A DNA stretch of 64,000 nucleotides from positions 272,565-336,564 of the forward strand of contig NZ_FPJO01000006.1 of NCBI RefSeq assembly GCF_900119365.1, given 5' to 3'. Below the pieces are notes generated by a model. The model searched no databases and was not told where the DNA came from. It saw only the letters and a program-made list of their open reading frames with translations. Source of the stretch: Streptomyces atratus. GTDB taxonomy: Bacteria > Actinomycetota > Actinomycetes > Streptomycetales > Streptomycetaceae. Position numbers and translations under genes: made by a program. Below, piece after piece: positions 33,382-41,566 of this stretch. Positions within the stretch are counted from its first letter, which is position 1. Every line of letters starts with the position of its first letter.

Positions 33382-34128
33382 ATGCCAATCACTCCCAACC
33401 AGGGCTCCACCGGTGGCGGAACCGCCGTCACCATCACGGGCACCAACCTCACGGGCACCAGCGCGGTGCTCTTCGGTGCCAAGCCGGCCACCGCCGTCAC
33501 CAACGTCTCGCCCACCCAGGTCACCGCTGTCTCGCCGTCCGGTTCCGGCGCGGTCGGCGTAACAGTGACCACCCCGGGCGGATCCAGCAATCCGATCTCG
33601 TTCTTCTACATCGACGCCCCGTTCAAGTCCGGTCTGAGCGTGAGCTCGGGCGCCACCGCAGGCGGCAACACCATCATCATCAGCGGCACCGGTCTGTCCA
33701 CCGCCACGGGGGTGTCCTTCGGGGCCAATACCGTCACGCCGACGGTGCTGTCGGACAGCCAGATCAGTGTCGTCGTGCCCGCAGGTGCGGCAGCCGGTCC
33801 GGTGAGCGTCAGTGTGACGACCGCCGGGGGCACCAACAACGGTCTGTCGTACACGTACATCGACGTCCCGACCATCACCGGGATCACTCCGGCTTCCGGA
33901 CCGACGTCCGGCGGAACGGCGGTGACCATCACGGGCACCAACCTGACCTCGACGAGCCAGGTCACGTTCGACTCGGTACCGGCACCGTTCTCGGTCATCA
34001 ACGCGACGACGGTGTCCGCCGTCTCCCCGCCCGGCAGCGTCGGTGCGGTCGACGTCGGTCTCTCCAACCCTGCGGGCACAGCCACGGACGTCGGCGCCTT
34101 CAGCTATCTGACGGGCCCCGGCATCTGA
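33382..34128 (+). CDS. IPT/TIG repeat protein (three repeats), no signal peptide
   Basis: The protein has 248 residues and is made of three immunoglobulin-like IPT/TIG repeats: PITPNQGSTGGGTAVTITGT (1-), SGLSVSSGATAGGNTIIISG (about 76-) and ITGITPASGPTSGGTAVTIT (about 162-). Each has a GT.LT..T.V.FG core and a V.V.TP.G..N.. strand. It is rich in Gly, Thr, Val and Ser with no Cys. No Sec, Tat or lipoprotein signal is visible at the ATG, which is preceded by GGAGGACGATC, so the product seems cytoplasmic or leaves by another route. It sits 244 bases before a second, longer IPT/TIG gene of the same style. Confidence 0.85.
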   Translation: MPITPNQGSTGGGTAVTITGTNLTGTSAVLFGAKPATAVTNVSPTQVTAVSPSGSGAVGVTVTTPGGSSNPISFFYIDAPFKSGLSVSSGATAGGNTIIISGTGLSTATGVSFGANTVTPTVLSDSQISVVVPAGAAAGPVSVSVTTAGGTNNGLSYTYIDVPTITGITPASGPTSGGTAVTITGTNLTSTSQVTFDSVPAPFSVINATTVSAVSPPGSVGAVDVGLSNPAGTATDVGAFSYLTGPGI

Positions 34129-34372
34129 TCCGCCACGGCTGTGGCACCGACCGCCGGCGTGGAAAAGCGCCCGGCGCCGGTCCCGCTTCCGGTTGTATGA
34201 CGCCCGCCCCGGTCCGGCGCATTCCGCGCCCGGCCGGGCGGGTACCCCACTCGGTATCACTCGCTTGCGCCCGCCCGGCCAGAAGGTCCGGGCGGCGCCC
34301 CGACTGTCACATTCCGGTCTCCTTATCCCGTCCGCAACACCCCGATCACATCATCCTGACAGGAGAACGGCA

Positions 34373-35689
34373 GTGGAGCGCTCCGACAGCTCAATGCCTC
34401 ACGCTACGCAACCGTCGACGGCTGCGGCGGCCCCCGCAATCACCACGCGCAGCCCTTCCTCGGGGGCCGCCGGAACGGTCGTCACACTGACCGGCACAGG
34501 ATTCACCAACGCAACCGCGGTCAAGTTCGGCGGTGCCCTCTCTGCTTCGTTCACCGTGGTGTCCGCGACCGGGATCACCGCAGTCGCCCCGGCCGGTGCC
34601 GGCACCGTACAGATCACGGTGACCACGCCCGACGGAACCAGTAACGGCGTGGGTTTCACCTACACGATCGCGACGCCCACGATCAGTTCCCTCGCCCCCA
34701 ACCAGGGGTCGGTCGAGGGCGGGAACGCGGTCATGCTGACCGGGACCGGCTTCACCGGCGCTACCTCGGTCCGTTTCGGTACCTTGGCCGCCGCGTTCAC
34801 CGTCGTCTCCGACACACAGGTCACCGCGATCGCCCCCGCCGTGCCCGCCGTGCCCGTCGGCCCAGTGAATGTCACGATCACCACTCCGGGCGGCACCAGC
34901 GCCGGGATCCCCTATACATACGTCGCCGTTCCGGTTCTGGGCAGTGTGGCTCCGGCCCAGGGGCCGCTCGCGGGCGGGAACAGCGTCACCTTGTCCGGAA
35001 CCGGCTTCACCGGTACGACCTCCGTTCGTTTCGGCGTGAACGCGGCGATTGCGTTCACCGTCGTCTCGGCGACTCAGCTGACTGCGGTGGTCCCCACCGG
35101 CGGCCCGGGCCCGGTTGCCGTCATGGTTACCACGCCCGGTGGTACCAGCAGTCAAGCCGTCTCCTACTACTACCTCGGCGCACCGGTTCTCAACAGTGTC
35201 ATCCCCGGCTCCGGTCAGGTGGGCGGTGGCAACTCCGTGACGCTGACCGGGGCAAATCTTCTCCAGGCCACGGCAGTTCGCTTCGGCTCGACGGCGGCCA
35301 CCGCCTACACCACTCTCTCGGCCACGGAGATCAGAGCGACGGTGCCGCCCGGTGTCAGCGGCACTGTCCCGGTCAACGTCACCACGCCCGGTGGCACGAG
35401 CAACAGTGTGGCCTACCTGTATCTGAGTACCCCGGTAGTCGTTGGTCTGGTACCCGACCGGGGGCCGTCGGCAGGCGGGAACACGGTGACTGTCACCGGC
35501 TCCGGACTGACGTATACCACCGCAGTGCTGTTCGGGAGTGTGTCTGCCGGCTTCAGCGTGGTCTCCGACACCCAGTTGACGACCACGGCGCCACCCGGCG
35601 CGGTGGGCGCGGCAACCGTCACGGTCGTCACCCCCGGTGGCACGAGTATCGGCGTTCCCTACACCCGATTTGGCTCACCCGCCATCTGA
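34373..35689 (+). CDS. IPT/TIG repeat protein (five repeats), no signal peptide
   Basis: The protein has 438 residues and starts at a GTG after AGGAGAACGGCA (VERSDSSMPHATQPS); the ATG at 34394 is an alternative. It has five tandem IPT/TIG repeats, starting ITTRSPSSGAAGTVVTLTGT, ISSLAPNQGSVEGGNAVMLT, LGSVAPAQGPLAGGNSVTLS, LNSVIPGSGQVGGGNSVTLT and VVGLVPDRGPSAGGNTVTVT. The lack of any secretion signal is shared with its neighbour. These repeats usually make surface or binding scaffolds; here the cytoplasmic location and tandem arrangement are unexplained. Function unknown. Confidence 0.85.
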   Translation: MERSDSSMPHATQPSTAAAAPAITTRSPSSGAAGTVVTLTGTGFTNATAVKFGGALSASFTVVSATGITAVAPAGAGTVQITVTTPDGTSNGVGFTYTIATPTISSLAPNQGSVEGGNAVMLTGTGFTGATSVRFGTLAAAFTVVSDTQVTAIAPAVPAVPVGPVNVTITTPGGTSAGIPYTYVAVPVLGSVAPAQGPLAGGNSVTLSGTGFTGTTSVRFGVNAAIAFTVVSATQLTAVVPTGGPGPVAVMVTTPGGTSSQAVSYYYLGAPVLNSVIPGSGQVGGGNSVTLTGANLLQATAVRFGSTAATAYTTLSATEIRATVPPGVSGTVPVNVTTPGGTSNSVAYLYLSTPVVVGLVPDRGPSAGGNTVTVTGSGLTYTTAVLFGSVSAGFSVVSDTQLTTTAPPGAVGAATVTVVTPGGTSIGVPYTRFGSPAI

Positions 35690-35711
35690 GCGGTCCGGTC
35701 GGCTCGCCTTG

Positions 35712-35975
35712 GGGTCTCCATGCATTCATGAGCACGCTTGCGTCAGATGCTCGCTCCTCCGACCTGACCCGGCCCAACGGGCACGACTTGCCGAGATCCG
35801 CGACAACTTGATCGCCCGAATCGCCGAAGCCGAGACGGAAGGCCGGCTCGGCAAGGTCGAAGGTCTCCAGGTCAGCCCGGCTGGCGCCGAGGAGAAGCTC
35901 CGCCAGCTCGACCGGGGCCACGGGCAGCATACGGCCGTGGACCTTGGCATCCCCACCACGAGTGGTGATCGATGA
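35712..35975 (+). pseudogene. Site-specific integrase/recombinase C-terminal remnant, copy 1
   Basis: One frame reads GSPCIHEHACVRCSLLRPDP AQRARLAEIRDNLIARIAEA, then LGKVEGLQVSPAGAEEKLRQ and VDLGIPTTSGDR before a stop. This is the tail of Streptomyces phage-type integrases: the zinc-binding CIHEHAC.RC block followed by the helical RLAEIRDNL..RI..AE segment. The catalytic domain is missing. A degenerate second copy lies at 37061, on the other side of a phosphotransferase gene. Confidence 0.7.
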
Positions 35976-36015
35976 ACCCACGAAGGCGGGCTGCCGCATG
36001 GCCCTCAACCAAGAA

Positions 36016-36912
36016 TCAAACGCCCTTCAGAACACGATCAAGTGCCGCCCGGCCTGCAGGTCCCCAGTTCGGCTTGCCGCCGGGAAGGCCCCGATCTCCG
36101 TTCTGCCCCATGAGCATCAGGAAGAGGCTCTTCATAGCGGCCAGCCCGCGGGCGCGCCGGATCGCCGCCTCGTCTGCACGCGCGTACGTGTCGAAGAACC
36201 GTGAGGCCGTGCCCGCGGGTAGCAGCACCCATGCGGCGGCGAGGTCCCACGCCGGATCGCCGGCGAACATGCAACCGAAGTCGACGATGCCCGAGAGCGT
36301 TCCGTCCGAGACGACGACGTTCGCGGGATGGAGGTCGCCGTGCACCCACACCGGCGGGCCCTCCCACGCGTGGGCCGCAACGGCGTCGTCCCAGACGGCC
36401 CGGACGTCGGCAGCGATGTCGTCGGGGGCAACGGCCTGGAAGAAGCTCTCGAAGTCGTCCGTGCAGTTCCTGGGATGGGCACCGCGGTCCGTAGTGATTG
36501 GCGCCTCGGCGGGCGCCTCCACATGGAGCGCCTGGAGGAAGCTCGCCAGCGTATCGGCCGCGTGGTCGCCGCGGCTGATCGATCCGTGGTCCAGCGGCTC
36601 GCCGGGAACCCACGTCATCACGGTCCAGTGCTTGGGGAAGCGCTCGGACGGTTCGCCGAGCCGCACCGGGGTCGGCACCGGGAGCGGCAGACGCGGGGCC
36701 AGCATGGGTAGCCACCGCCGCTCGTTGAGCTGGAGCTCCGGGGTGGGGTCCATGCGCTGCATGCGCACGGCCAACTCGTCCCCGAGGCGCCACATTTGGT
36801 TGCCCCAGCCGCCCGCCACCTCGCGGATGGCCAGCCCTGCAAGGTCTGGATGCTGCTCCTGCAGCAGGTCGCGGACCAGGTCTGCGGTGATCTCGATCTC
36901 GGTGTCGGTCAT
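36016..36912 (-). CDS. Aminoglycoside phosphotransferase (APH) family kinase
   Basis: The protein has 298 residues. VRMQRMDPTPELQLNERRWL holds the N-lobe segment, PPVWVHGDLHPANVVVSDG has the HGDLHPAN catalytic loop (Asp as base) and LSGIVDFGCMFAGDPAWDLA the DFG-like metal-binding motif. These transfer phosphate from ATP to an aminoglycoside or another small molecule; family membership alone does not show resistance. A clear ribosome binding site is not visible at the ATG at 36912. It lies between two integrase-tail fragments, which suggests it arrived as cargo. Confidence 0.88.
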   Translation of the reverse strand: MTDTEIEITADLVRDLLQEQHPDLAGLAIREVAGGWGNQMWRLGDELAVRMQRMDPTPELQLNERRWLPMLAPRLPLPVPTPVRLGEPSERFPKHWTVMTWVPGEPLDHGSISRGDHAADTLASFLQALHVEAPAEAPITTDRGAHPRNCTDDFESFFQAVAPDDIAADVRAVWDDAVAAHAWEGPPVWVHGDLHPANVVVSDGTLSGIVDFGCMFAGDPAWDLAAAWVLLPAGTASRFFDTYARADEAAIRRARGLAAMKSLFLMLMGQNGDRGLPGGKPNWGPAGRAALDRVLKGV

Positions 36913-37504
36913 GCGAAGTCACAGTACTGAGGCGGCAGGCGGAGCGGCTCTCACTCTCCGGAACGTCTCGCTGTGATTCCTCTGGCATCACCAATTCGGT
37001 TTCAGAGAGCTGCAGATCAGAGGCTTTGTGCCGGAGCGGCCCCAAAGTTCAGAGACCGAAGCAGGCCAGGGATGGCTCGGTGAAATCGAAGGGCTCCAAG
37101 TCAGCCTCGCCAGCGCAGAGGAGAAGCCGGCCCAGCTTGACGCCGAAACGACTCCGTCAACGTCAGGTGACCGATCCCGGCGTGCCTGGCTTCAGCCAGA
37201 TCGCGACACGAATCAGTACAGCAGGAGGACCTTCAAGTTGCTGACCTTCAAAGCGTGGTGTCGTAGAGCCGGCGGATGGTGACTCTGCAATGACGTCTCG
37301 TCAGCCGATGTCCCTGGCGCCTCGTGCTGGCGGTTCACAGGCCGAGGCCCAGCAGCCGTAACAGATTCCCTGGGTGGCCGGGCACCATGGTGGGGATTCG
37401 TCCGATCGACGATGGCGCATCTGTTGCCATCAATGGGTTCCCCAGCACCCTGATCCGGCTGCATCCGATTGGGCTGGGCGGGCCGGATCAGGGTGAACGT
37501 ACCG
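36913..37504. other. Gene-free stretch with integrase remnant
   Basis: About 590 bases separate the phosphotransferase start from the end of the MerR-clamp gene. They contain a degenerate integrase tail (37061-37174) and one arm of a 16-bp inverted repeat (37243-37258). The rest shows no gene or strong hairpin. Confidence 0.55.
37061..37174 (+). pseudogene. Site-specific integrase/recombinase C-terminal remnant, copy 2 (degenerate)
   Basis: The frame reads AGQGWLGEIEGLQVSLASAE EKPAQLDAETTPSTSGDR, clearly parallel to copy 1 (LGKVEGLQVSPAGAEEKLRQ ... TTSGDR). Identity is only partial, so the two are old paralogous pieces, not a recent duplication. Confidence 0.55.
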
Positions 37505-38699
37505 TCAGTCCTCCAGGCGAACCGGCATCAGGATCGAGAAGGCGCCCTCGTCGTCGGGCCGGCGGATCGCGATCGGCGCTGTGGGGGTGCCGAGCTCCAG
37601 AATCAGTCGGTCCCGGGCGCCGGCGGTCAGAGCGTCCAGCAGGAACTTCCGGTTGACGGCGACTCGGTTCGGGTCTTCGGCACCCTCAGTACGGAGGGTC
37701 ACCGTGCCGCCCTCCTCCACCCTGAGCACGCTGAGCTCGTGCGCTCCGGCTTCTCCGGAACGGACAGGACCGGTCTCCAGGGCCTTCCGGAAGGCCGCCA
37801 CCTCGACGACGACGCAGCGCCCTACGGCCTGGGGAAGGAGGCGACGGTAGTCGGGGAAGTCGTGGTCGAGGCACTGACCGGCTGCCTGCCGTCCCCCAGC
37901 CTCCAGTGCCACACGGTCACCGTCGACAGAGAGCCGTACGGGTCCCTCACCGTCCAAGAGCGCCCGCATCGCGTCGGCGAGCGGTGTGGGCACGATGACC
38001 TGCACTCGGCTCCCGTCGTGCCCGGCGATACCGGCCTGCGCGACAGCCATTCGGTACCGGTCGGTGGTCACGACGTGGAGGCTCTCGCCCTCGATGTCGA
38101 ACAGGACCCCGCCGAGCATCGGCAGCTCCGGGTCGGTGCTCGCCGCGAAACGAACCGTGTCCAGCGCGGCTGCCAGTTCGGGCGCGGCGATGGACAGCCG
38201 GACGGTGGCGATGCGGAGCGAAGTCATGACATTCTCCCTGTGATCGAGTAGGGCTCGGAGCGCGGAGAACTCGCTGCGGGCCTCGGACAGTCCCTGTTCG
38301 AGGCGGCGCAGGTGCGCCTTCAGCAGTTTGCGGACCAGATCGGTGTCCACGCCGGACCAGCTGGCCAGCACCAGCCGGATGTCCGCCAGCGGCATCCCGG
38401 ACCGGCGCAAGCGGGCCAGCAGCCGGGCCTCTTGGAGCTGCTCGGGTTCGTACCAGCGATATCCGCTCACCGGATCCACCCAGGCCGGGACCAGCACACC
38501 GGCACGGTCGTAGAACCGCAGGGCGCTCACGCCCAGGCCGCTGTCGCGGGCCATCTCACCAATGCTGCGCATGTCGTTCTCCACACCCAGCACTCTGGAC
38601 CCTGCACAAGGTCGAGGGTCAACCCGGCTCTGGAGCGGATCGTGCGACAGCGGAAGACGGGTGCTGCGGTCGCCGGCACTGCGCCACGCTTTGAAGGTC
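37243..38699. repeat. 16-bp inverted repeats flanking the MerR-clamp gene
   Basis: GACCTTCAAAGCGTGG at 37243-37258 and its exact complement at 38684-38699 bracket the MerR-sliding-clamp gene (37505-38572). The right arm lies in the upstream region of the gene. Chance matches of this length are possible in a window this size, but the symmetric placement around one gene is striking. No transposase is visible between them. Confidence 0.5.
37505..38572 (-). CDS. MerR-family regulator fused to DNA polymerase III beta (sliding clamp)-like domains
   Basis: The protein has 355 residues. Residues 1 to about 110 are a MerR helix-turn-helix and coil (MRSIGEMARDSGLGVSALRF YDRAGVLVPAWVDPVSGYRW). From about 115 it is sliding-clamp-like: LHVVTTDRYRMAVAQAGIAG (DnaN has TDRYRLA), LDHDFPDYRRLLPQAV (clamp FP.Y..L.P), VNRKFLLDALTAG and the C-terminal GAFSILMPVRLED, very like DnaN C-termini ending MPVRL. 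About two of the three clamp domains are present. The ATG at 38572 begins the MerR domain. It may couple DNA binding to clamp-like dimers; the role is unknown. Confidence 0.8.
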   Translation of the reverse strand: MRSIGEMARDSGLGVSALRFYDRAGVLVPAWVDPVSGYRWYEPEQLQEARLLARLRRSGMPLADIRLVLASWSGVDTDLVRKLLKAHLRRLEQGLSEARSEFSALRALLDHRENVMTSLRIATVRLSIAAPELAAALDTVRFAASTDPELPMLGGVLFDIEGESLHVVTTDRYRMAVAQAGIAGHDGSRVQVIVPTPLADAMRALLDGEGPVRLSVDGDRVALEAGGRQAAGQCLDHDFPDYRRLLPQAVGRCVVVEVAAFRKALETGPVRSGEAGAHELSVLRVEEGGTVTLRTEGAEDPNRVAVNRKFLLDALTAGARDRLILELGTPTAPIAIRRPDDEGAFSILMPVRLED

Positions 38700-39039
38700 G
38701 GTAGTTCAGAGAAGAATTCGGTGGCGTCGATATCGTTCGCCGTGGTCATGGCGTCACCGAGCCGCAGCCGGAGCGGGAGCGGGAGCGACTGACGTGGGCG
38801 GGCGGCCTTTCACGAGCGGACGGCACAGGGAAGAGCGCACGTACGTACCAGTTGATCATTTGTCTGTAGCCGTTGGCGTGTGTGGGGCGGCACACCGCCA
38901 ACCGGGGCGGCCCGAGCAGCGGCTGGCACGGCCTCAGCTGCGCAGGCAGCCGGAGCTGCGTTCACCTCCACTCCGCGGAGACGGCGTTGGCCGGGCGCGT
39001 GAGGGGTGGGGGCCGGCGCGACCACGATGCCTCGCCGAC
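38573..39039. other. Gene-free stretch upstream of the MerR-clamp gene
   Basis: About 470 bases contain the promoter region of the MerR-clamp gene and the right arm of the 16-bp inverted repeat (38684-38699). No intact ORF with a ribosome binding site, no conserved domain and no strong terminator are visible. Confidence 0.5.
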
Positions 39040-39414
39040 TCACGAGGCCAGGGTCCCGGCCTGCCGCCGCCGACCGGCAGCGGCGACCACCGCCACTGCG
39101 AACGGCACGAGCAGACCGGCCCGGTAACCGTCCAGCAGCGCGGCAGGAGTCTCCGTGTGCGTGGCGGCCACGCTGACGGCGGTGACTGCGGAGAGCCCGA
39201 GGGCGGCACCGAACTGGAAGGCGGTGTGGAGCAGACCGCCCGCGAGCCCCTGCTCCTCCTCAGCGATCCCTTCCGTGGCCACGATGGTGAGCGGGCCGTA
39301 CGCCAGTGCGAAGGCGAACAGCATCGCCGAGAGGTTCGCCCGCACCAGGGGGCCGTTACGGAAGATGCCCAGGCGTACCAGGGGCTCGGCGGAGCGCCGT
39401 TCGATGACCCGTCC
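39040..39414 (-). pseudogene. DHA2-type MFS transporter, C-terminal fragment with internal deletion
   Basis: The frame reads RVIERRSAEPLVRLGIFRNG PLVRANLSAMLFAFALAYGP, then LTIVATEGIAEEEQGLAGGL LHTAFQFGAALGLSAVTAVS and FAVAVVAAAGRRRQ. In intact EmrB/QacA-like exporters many helices lie between RANLSAMLFA and GLAGGLL, so the middle is deleted. Its 5' end stops five bases before the end of the tpg-like gene, marking a recombination border. Confidence 0.7.
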
Positions 39415-39418
39415 GTCG

Positions 39419-39988
39419 TTACGCGGCGAATCCGATGTTGGTGACGTACTCGTACTGGCCCCACTGCGACCCCAGGTCGACGATGACGTCCTCCCAGGCG
39501 TCGTCCAGGCCCTGCTGATCGCCGGATGCCCAGGCCTCGACGATGCGGTCCCAGCGGCGGACATTCATCGTGCGGTACTCCACCACCCGCTGGAGCGGTC
39601 GCGGCACCTGCGACTGGTTGAGCGGATGGATCTCCACCCGCGTCCCGCCGCCGGCGTTCAGACGTCGGAGCAGGTGCCGGGCGACGTTCCGGCGGCGCAC
39701 CCGGCGGTAGGCGGCGTCGATGCGTTCCAGGTTGGCGTTCGACGGCCGGCGCTTCTCGTCCAGCCATGCCTTCAGCGTACGGTCGGTCACCGTGAGTCCG
39801 GCGTCCCTGGCCGCCTTGCGGCTGTGGTCGGTCCGGGTCAGGTAGTGCAGCCGGGCCATCAGGCCGCGCTTCACCGTCACCGGGGTGACGATGCCGTCCG
39901 CCAAGTAGTCGAGTTTGCGTGCGACGGCTTCGCTGCCCTTGATGCCCCGGGCGCCGAACTTCCCGAAGTCGATGGTCCTCTCGGGCAT
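39419..39988 (-). CDS. tpg: Telomere terminal protein-like (Tpg) protein
   Basis: The protein has 189 residues, like Tpg (about 185). Residues about 30-115 (LMARLHYLTRTDHSRKAARD, TDRTLKAWLDEKRRPSNANL) form a helix-turn-helix-like region, as in Tpg. The C-terminal part, SGDQQGLDDAWEDVIVDLGS QWGQYEYVTNIGF, is acidic and aromatic and resembles the family's tail. Terminal proteins are covalently attached to 5' ends of linear Streptomyces replicons and prime end patching. It starts three bases before the tap-like stop, an operon. The Tpg assignment comes from size, gene order and pattern, and a diverged plasmid-type version is possible. Confidence 0.65.
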   Translation of the reverse strand: MPERTIDFGKFGARGIKGSEAVARKLDYLADGIVTPVTVKRGLMARLHYLTRTDHSRKAARDAGLTVTDRTLKAWLDEKRRPSNANLERIDAAYRRVRRRNVARHLLRRLNAGGGTRVEIHPLNQSQVPRPLQRVVEYRTMNVRRWDRIVEAWASGDQQGLDDAWEDVIVDLGSQWGQYEYVTNIGFAA

Positions 39989-41524
39989 CTACTCCTCCTC
40001 CCCCGGCAGGTCCTCGGTGTCGTCGGTGTCGTCGGTGTCCTTGGTACCCGCGGTGTAGATGTCCTTCGTCTTGACCTCGGTCACGCCGCGGCCCTCGGTG
40101 AAGACACGGTGCCAGTCGCCGATGACGTGAAGTTCGTCGGTGCCCATCGCGCGTACGACGGTGAGTCCCTCGTCGTGGGCCTTGAGGGCCTTCATCCAGA
40201 GGTTGGAGAACGCCTGGCTGCGGATGATGTGCATCCAGTCCGGGCGGTAGAGCTCGCGGTTGTAGTTCGACTCCCCCATCGTGGAGACGAACTTCGAGTA
40301 CATCGCCTTCACGTACTCCAGCGTCACCTCGTCGTCCTCGGCGATCGCCGTGTCCCGGGCGTCCTTGAGGGCGACGCGGAACTTCTCCAGCAGGTTCTCC
40401 GTCGCACCGGACGTGTAGGACTCGTGGATCTCCGGGGGCGCGCACAGGGCGTGCTTCGGGCCGGAGAGGCGCAGCAGGAGGCGCAGGGTCGGTTCGGTGA
40501 CCCACAGCGGGCCGGGCTCGTCCCGGTTGCCGATCGGGTTGGGCAGCACCGCCCCGTGTTCCCATGCGGGCGGGGTGATCAGGTGGACACCGGCGCGGCG
40601 GCGGTCGTGGGCGAAGCCGGTGGTGTGTTCCAGCTGGCCGAGCGGGAGATGGGTCTTCAGGGCGGAGAGGTAGGCGCCGTTGATGTCGAGTGCGGTCACC
40701 TCGTGGCGGCCGGGCGGCAGTTCGCGGCGGGTCCACTTCGGGCGCGCCTCCCAGATCTGGTCCGCGCCTCTGGAGGTCTGCTTGCGCAGGACGTCCGGGA
40801 TCCACGGGTGCGCGACGATGTCGTACCGCGCTCCCTTGCGGGTCTCGTCCAGCAGTCGCATCGCGTCCGGGATCGCCCGCTTCAGCAGTGCCGCGAGGGC
40901 CGCGTCGACGTCGCCCCGGTGCTCGGCGAGCGCCGCCCGGACCGTCCGGCCGATCAGGTCCCCGGGCCCGGACTGCTCCTGGAACGCGCGCTTGGCCGGG
41001 CCCCGGGAGGGCCGGGTCCCGGGCGACGTGGTGGTGGCCTGTGCGGCGGTGGGTTGCGTGGTGATGGGCGGTGCGGCGACGACTGGACGGCAGTCGGCCG
41101 GGTCCAGGTGCTGGGCGAAGCCCGCCACCCGGTGCCTGGCCGGTGATCCGCACAGCACACACGGCTCGGCGGTGGCGAGGGACTCCACCTCGTCCCCGGC
41201 CTCGTCGCCGGTCTCGCCCCTGGCCTCGTCCTCGTCCCCGTCTTCCGCGTCTTCCGCGGGCGTCGCTTCCTGCGCCGTCCCGGTGGTGAACTTGGCGGCC
41301 AGTCCGTCCAGCAGATACGCGTACTTGGCTCGGATCTCTTCCGCCGGGTCGCGGCCGCTCTCCCACGCGCCGACGGTGCTGGGGCTCACGCCGAGCGTAC
41401 GGGCCACCTGGGCCTTGGAGAGCCTGGCCCGCTCCCGCAGCTCCCGGCGGACCTCCGGCGGCGGGAGCTCGGCCTGCGGACCGACGGCCGCGAGCAGCGC
41501 GTCGATGGCGTCGAAGTCACTCAC
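39989..41524 (-). CDS. tap: Telomere-associated protein-like (Tap) with polymerase-like motifs
   Basis: The protein has 511 residues starting at GTG. It opens with an XRE helix-turn-helix (LSKAQVARTLGVSPSTVGAW, about 35-54), as Tap proteins do. A Cys/His cluster CVLCGSPARHRV lies at about 122. Then come three spaced motifs: DINGAYLSALKTHLPLG (about 280-296), YVKAMYSKFVSTMGESNYN (about 404-422) and MGTDELHVIG (about 460-469), in the order and spacing of family B polymerase motifs A, B and C. S. coelicolor Tap has comparable DIN..., K...GIGK and SDCVVY blocks. Shorter than Tap (about 740 residues). The C-terminus is a DTDDTDD-rich acidic tail. Confidence 0.65.
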   Translation of the reverse strand: MSDFDAIDALLAAVGPQAELPPPEVRRELRERARLSKAQVARTLGVSPSTVGAWESGRDPAEEIRAKYAYLLDGLAAKFTTGTAQEATPAEDAEDGDEDEARGETGDEAGDEVESLATAEPCVLCGSPARHRVAGFAQHLDPADCRPVVAAPPITTQPTAAQATTTSPGTRPSRGPAKRAFQEQSGPGDLIGRTVRAALAEHRGDVDAALAALLKRAIPDAMRLLDETRKGARYDIVAHPWIPDVLRKQTSRGADQIWEARPKWTRRELPPGRHEVTALDINGAYLSALKTHLPLGQLEHTTGFAHDRRRAGVHLITPPAWEHGAVLPNPIGNRDEPGPLWVTEPTLRLLLRLSGPKHALCAPPEIHESYTSGATENLLEKFRVALKDARDTAIAEDDEVTLEYVKAMYSKFVSTMGESNYNRELYRPDWMHIIRSQAFSNLWMKALKAHDEGLTVVRAMGTDELHVIGDWHRVFTEGRGVTEVKTKDIYTAGTKDTDDTDDTEDLPGEEE

Positions 41525-41566
41525 CGGAGCGCTCCCTTCGCGGCGACTGAAGTGTCATGGGGCCCG

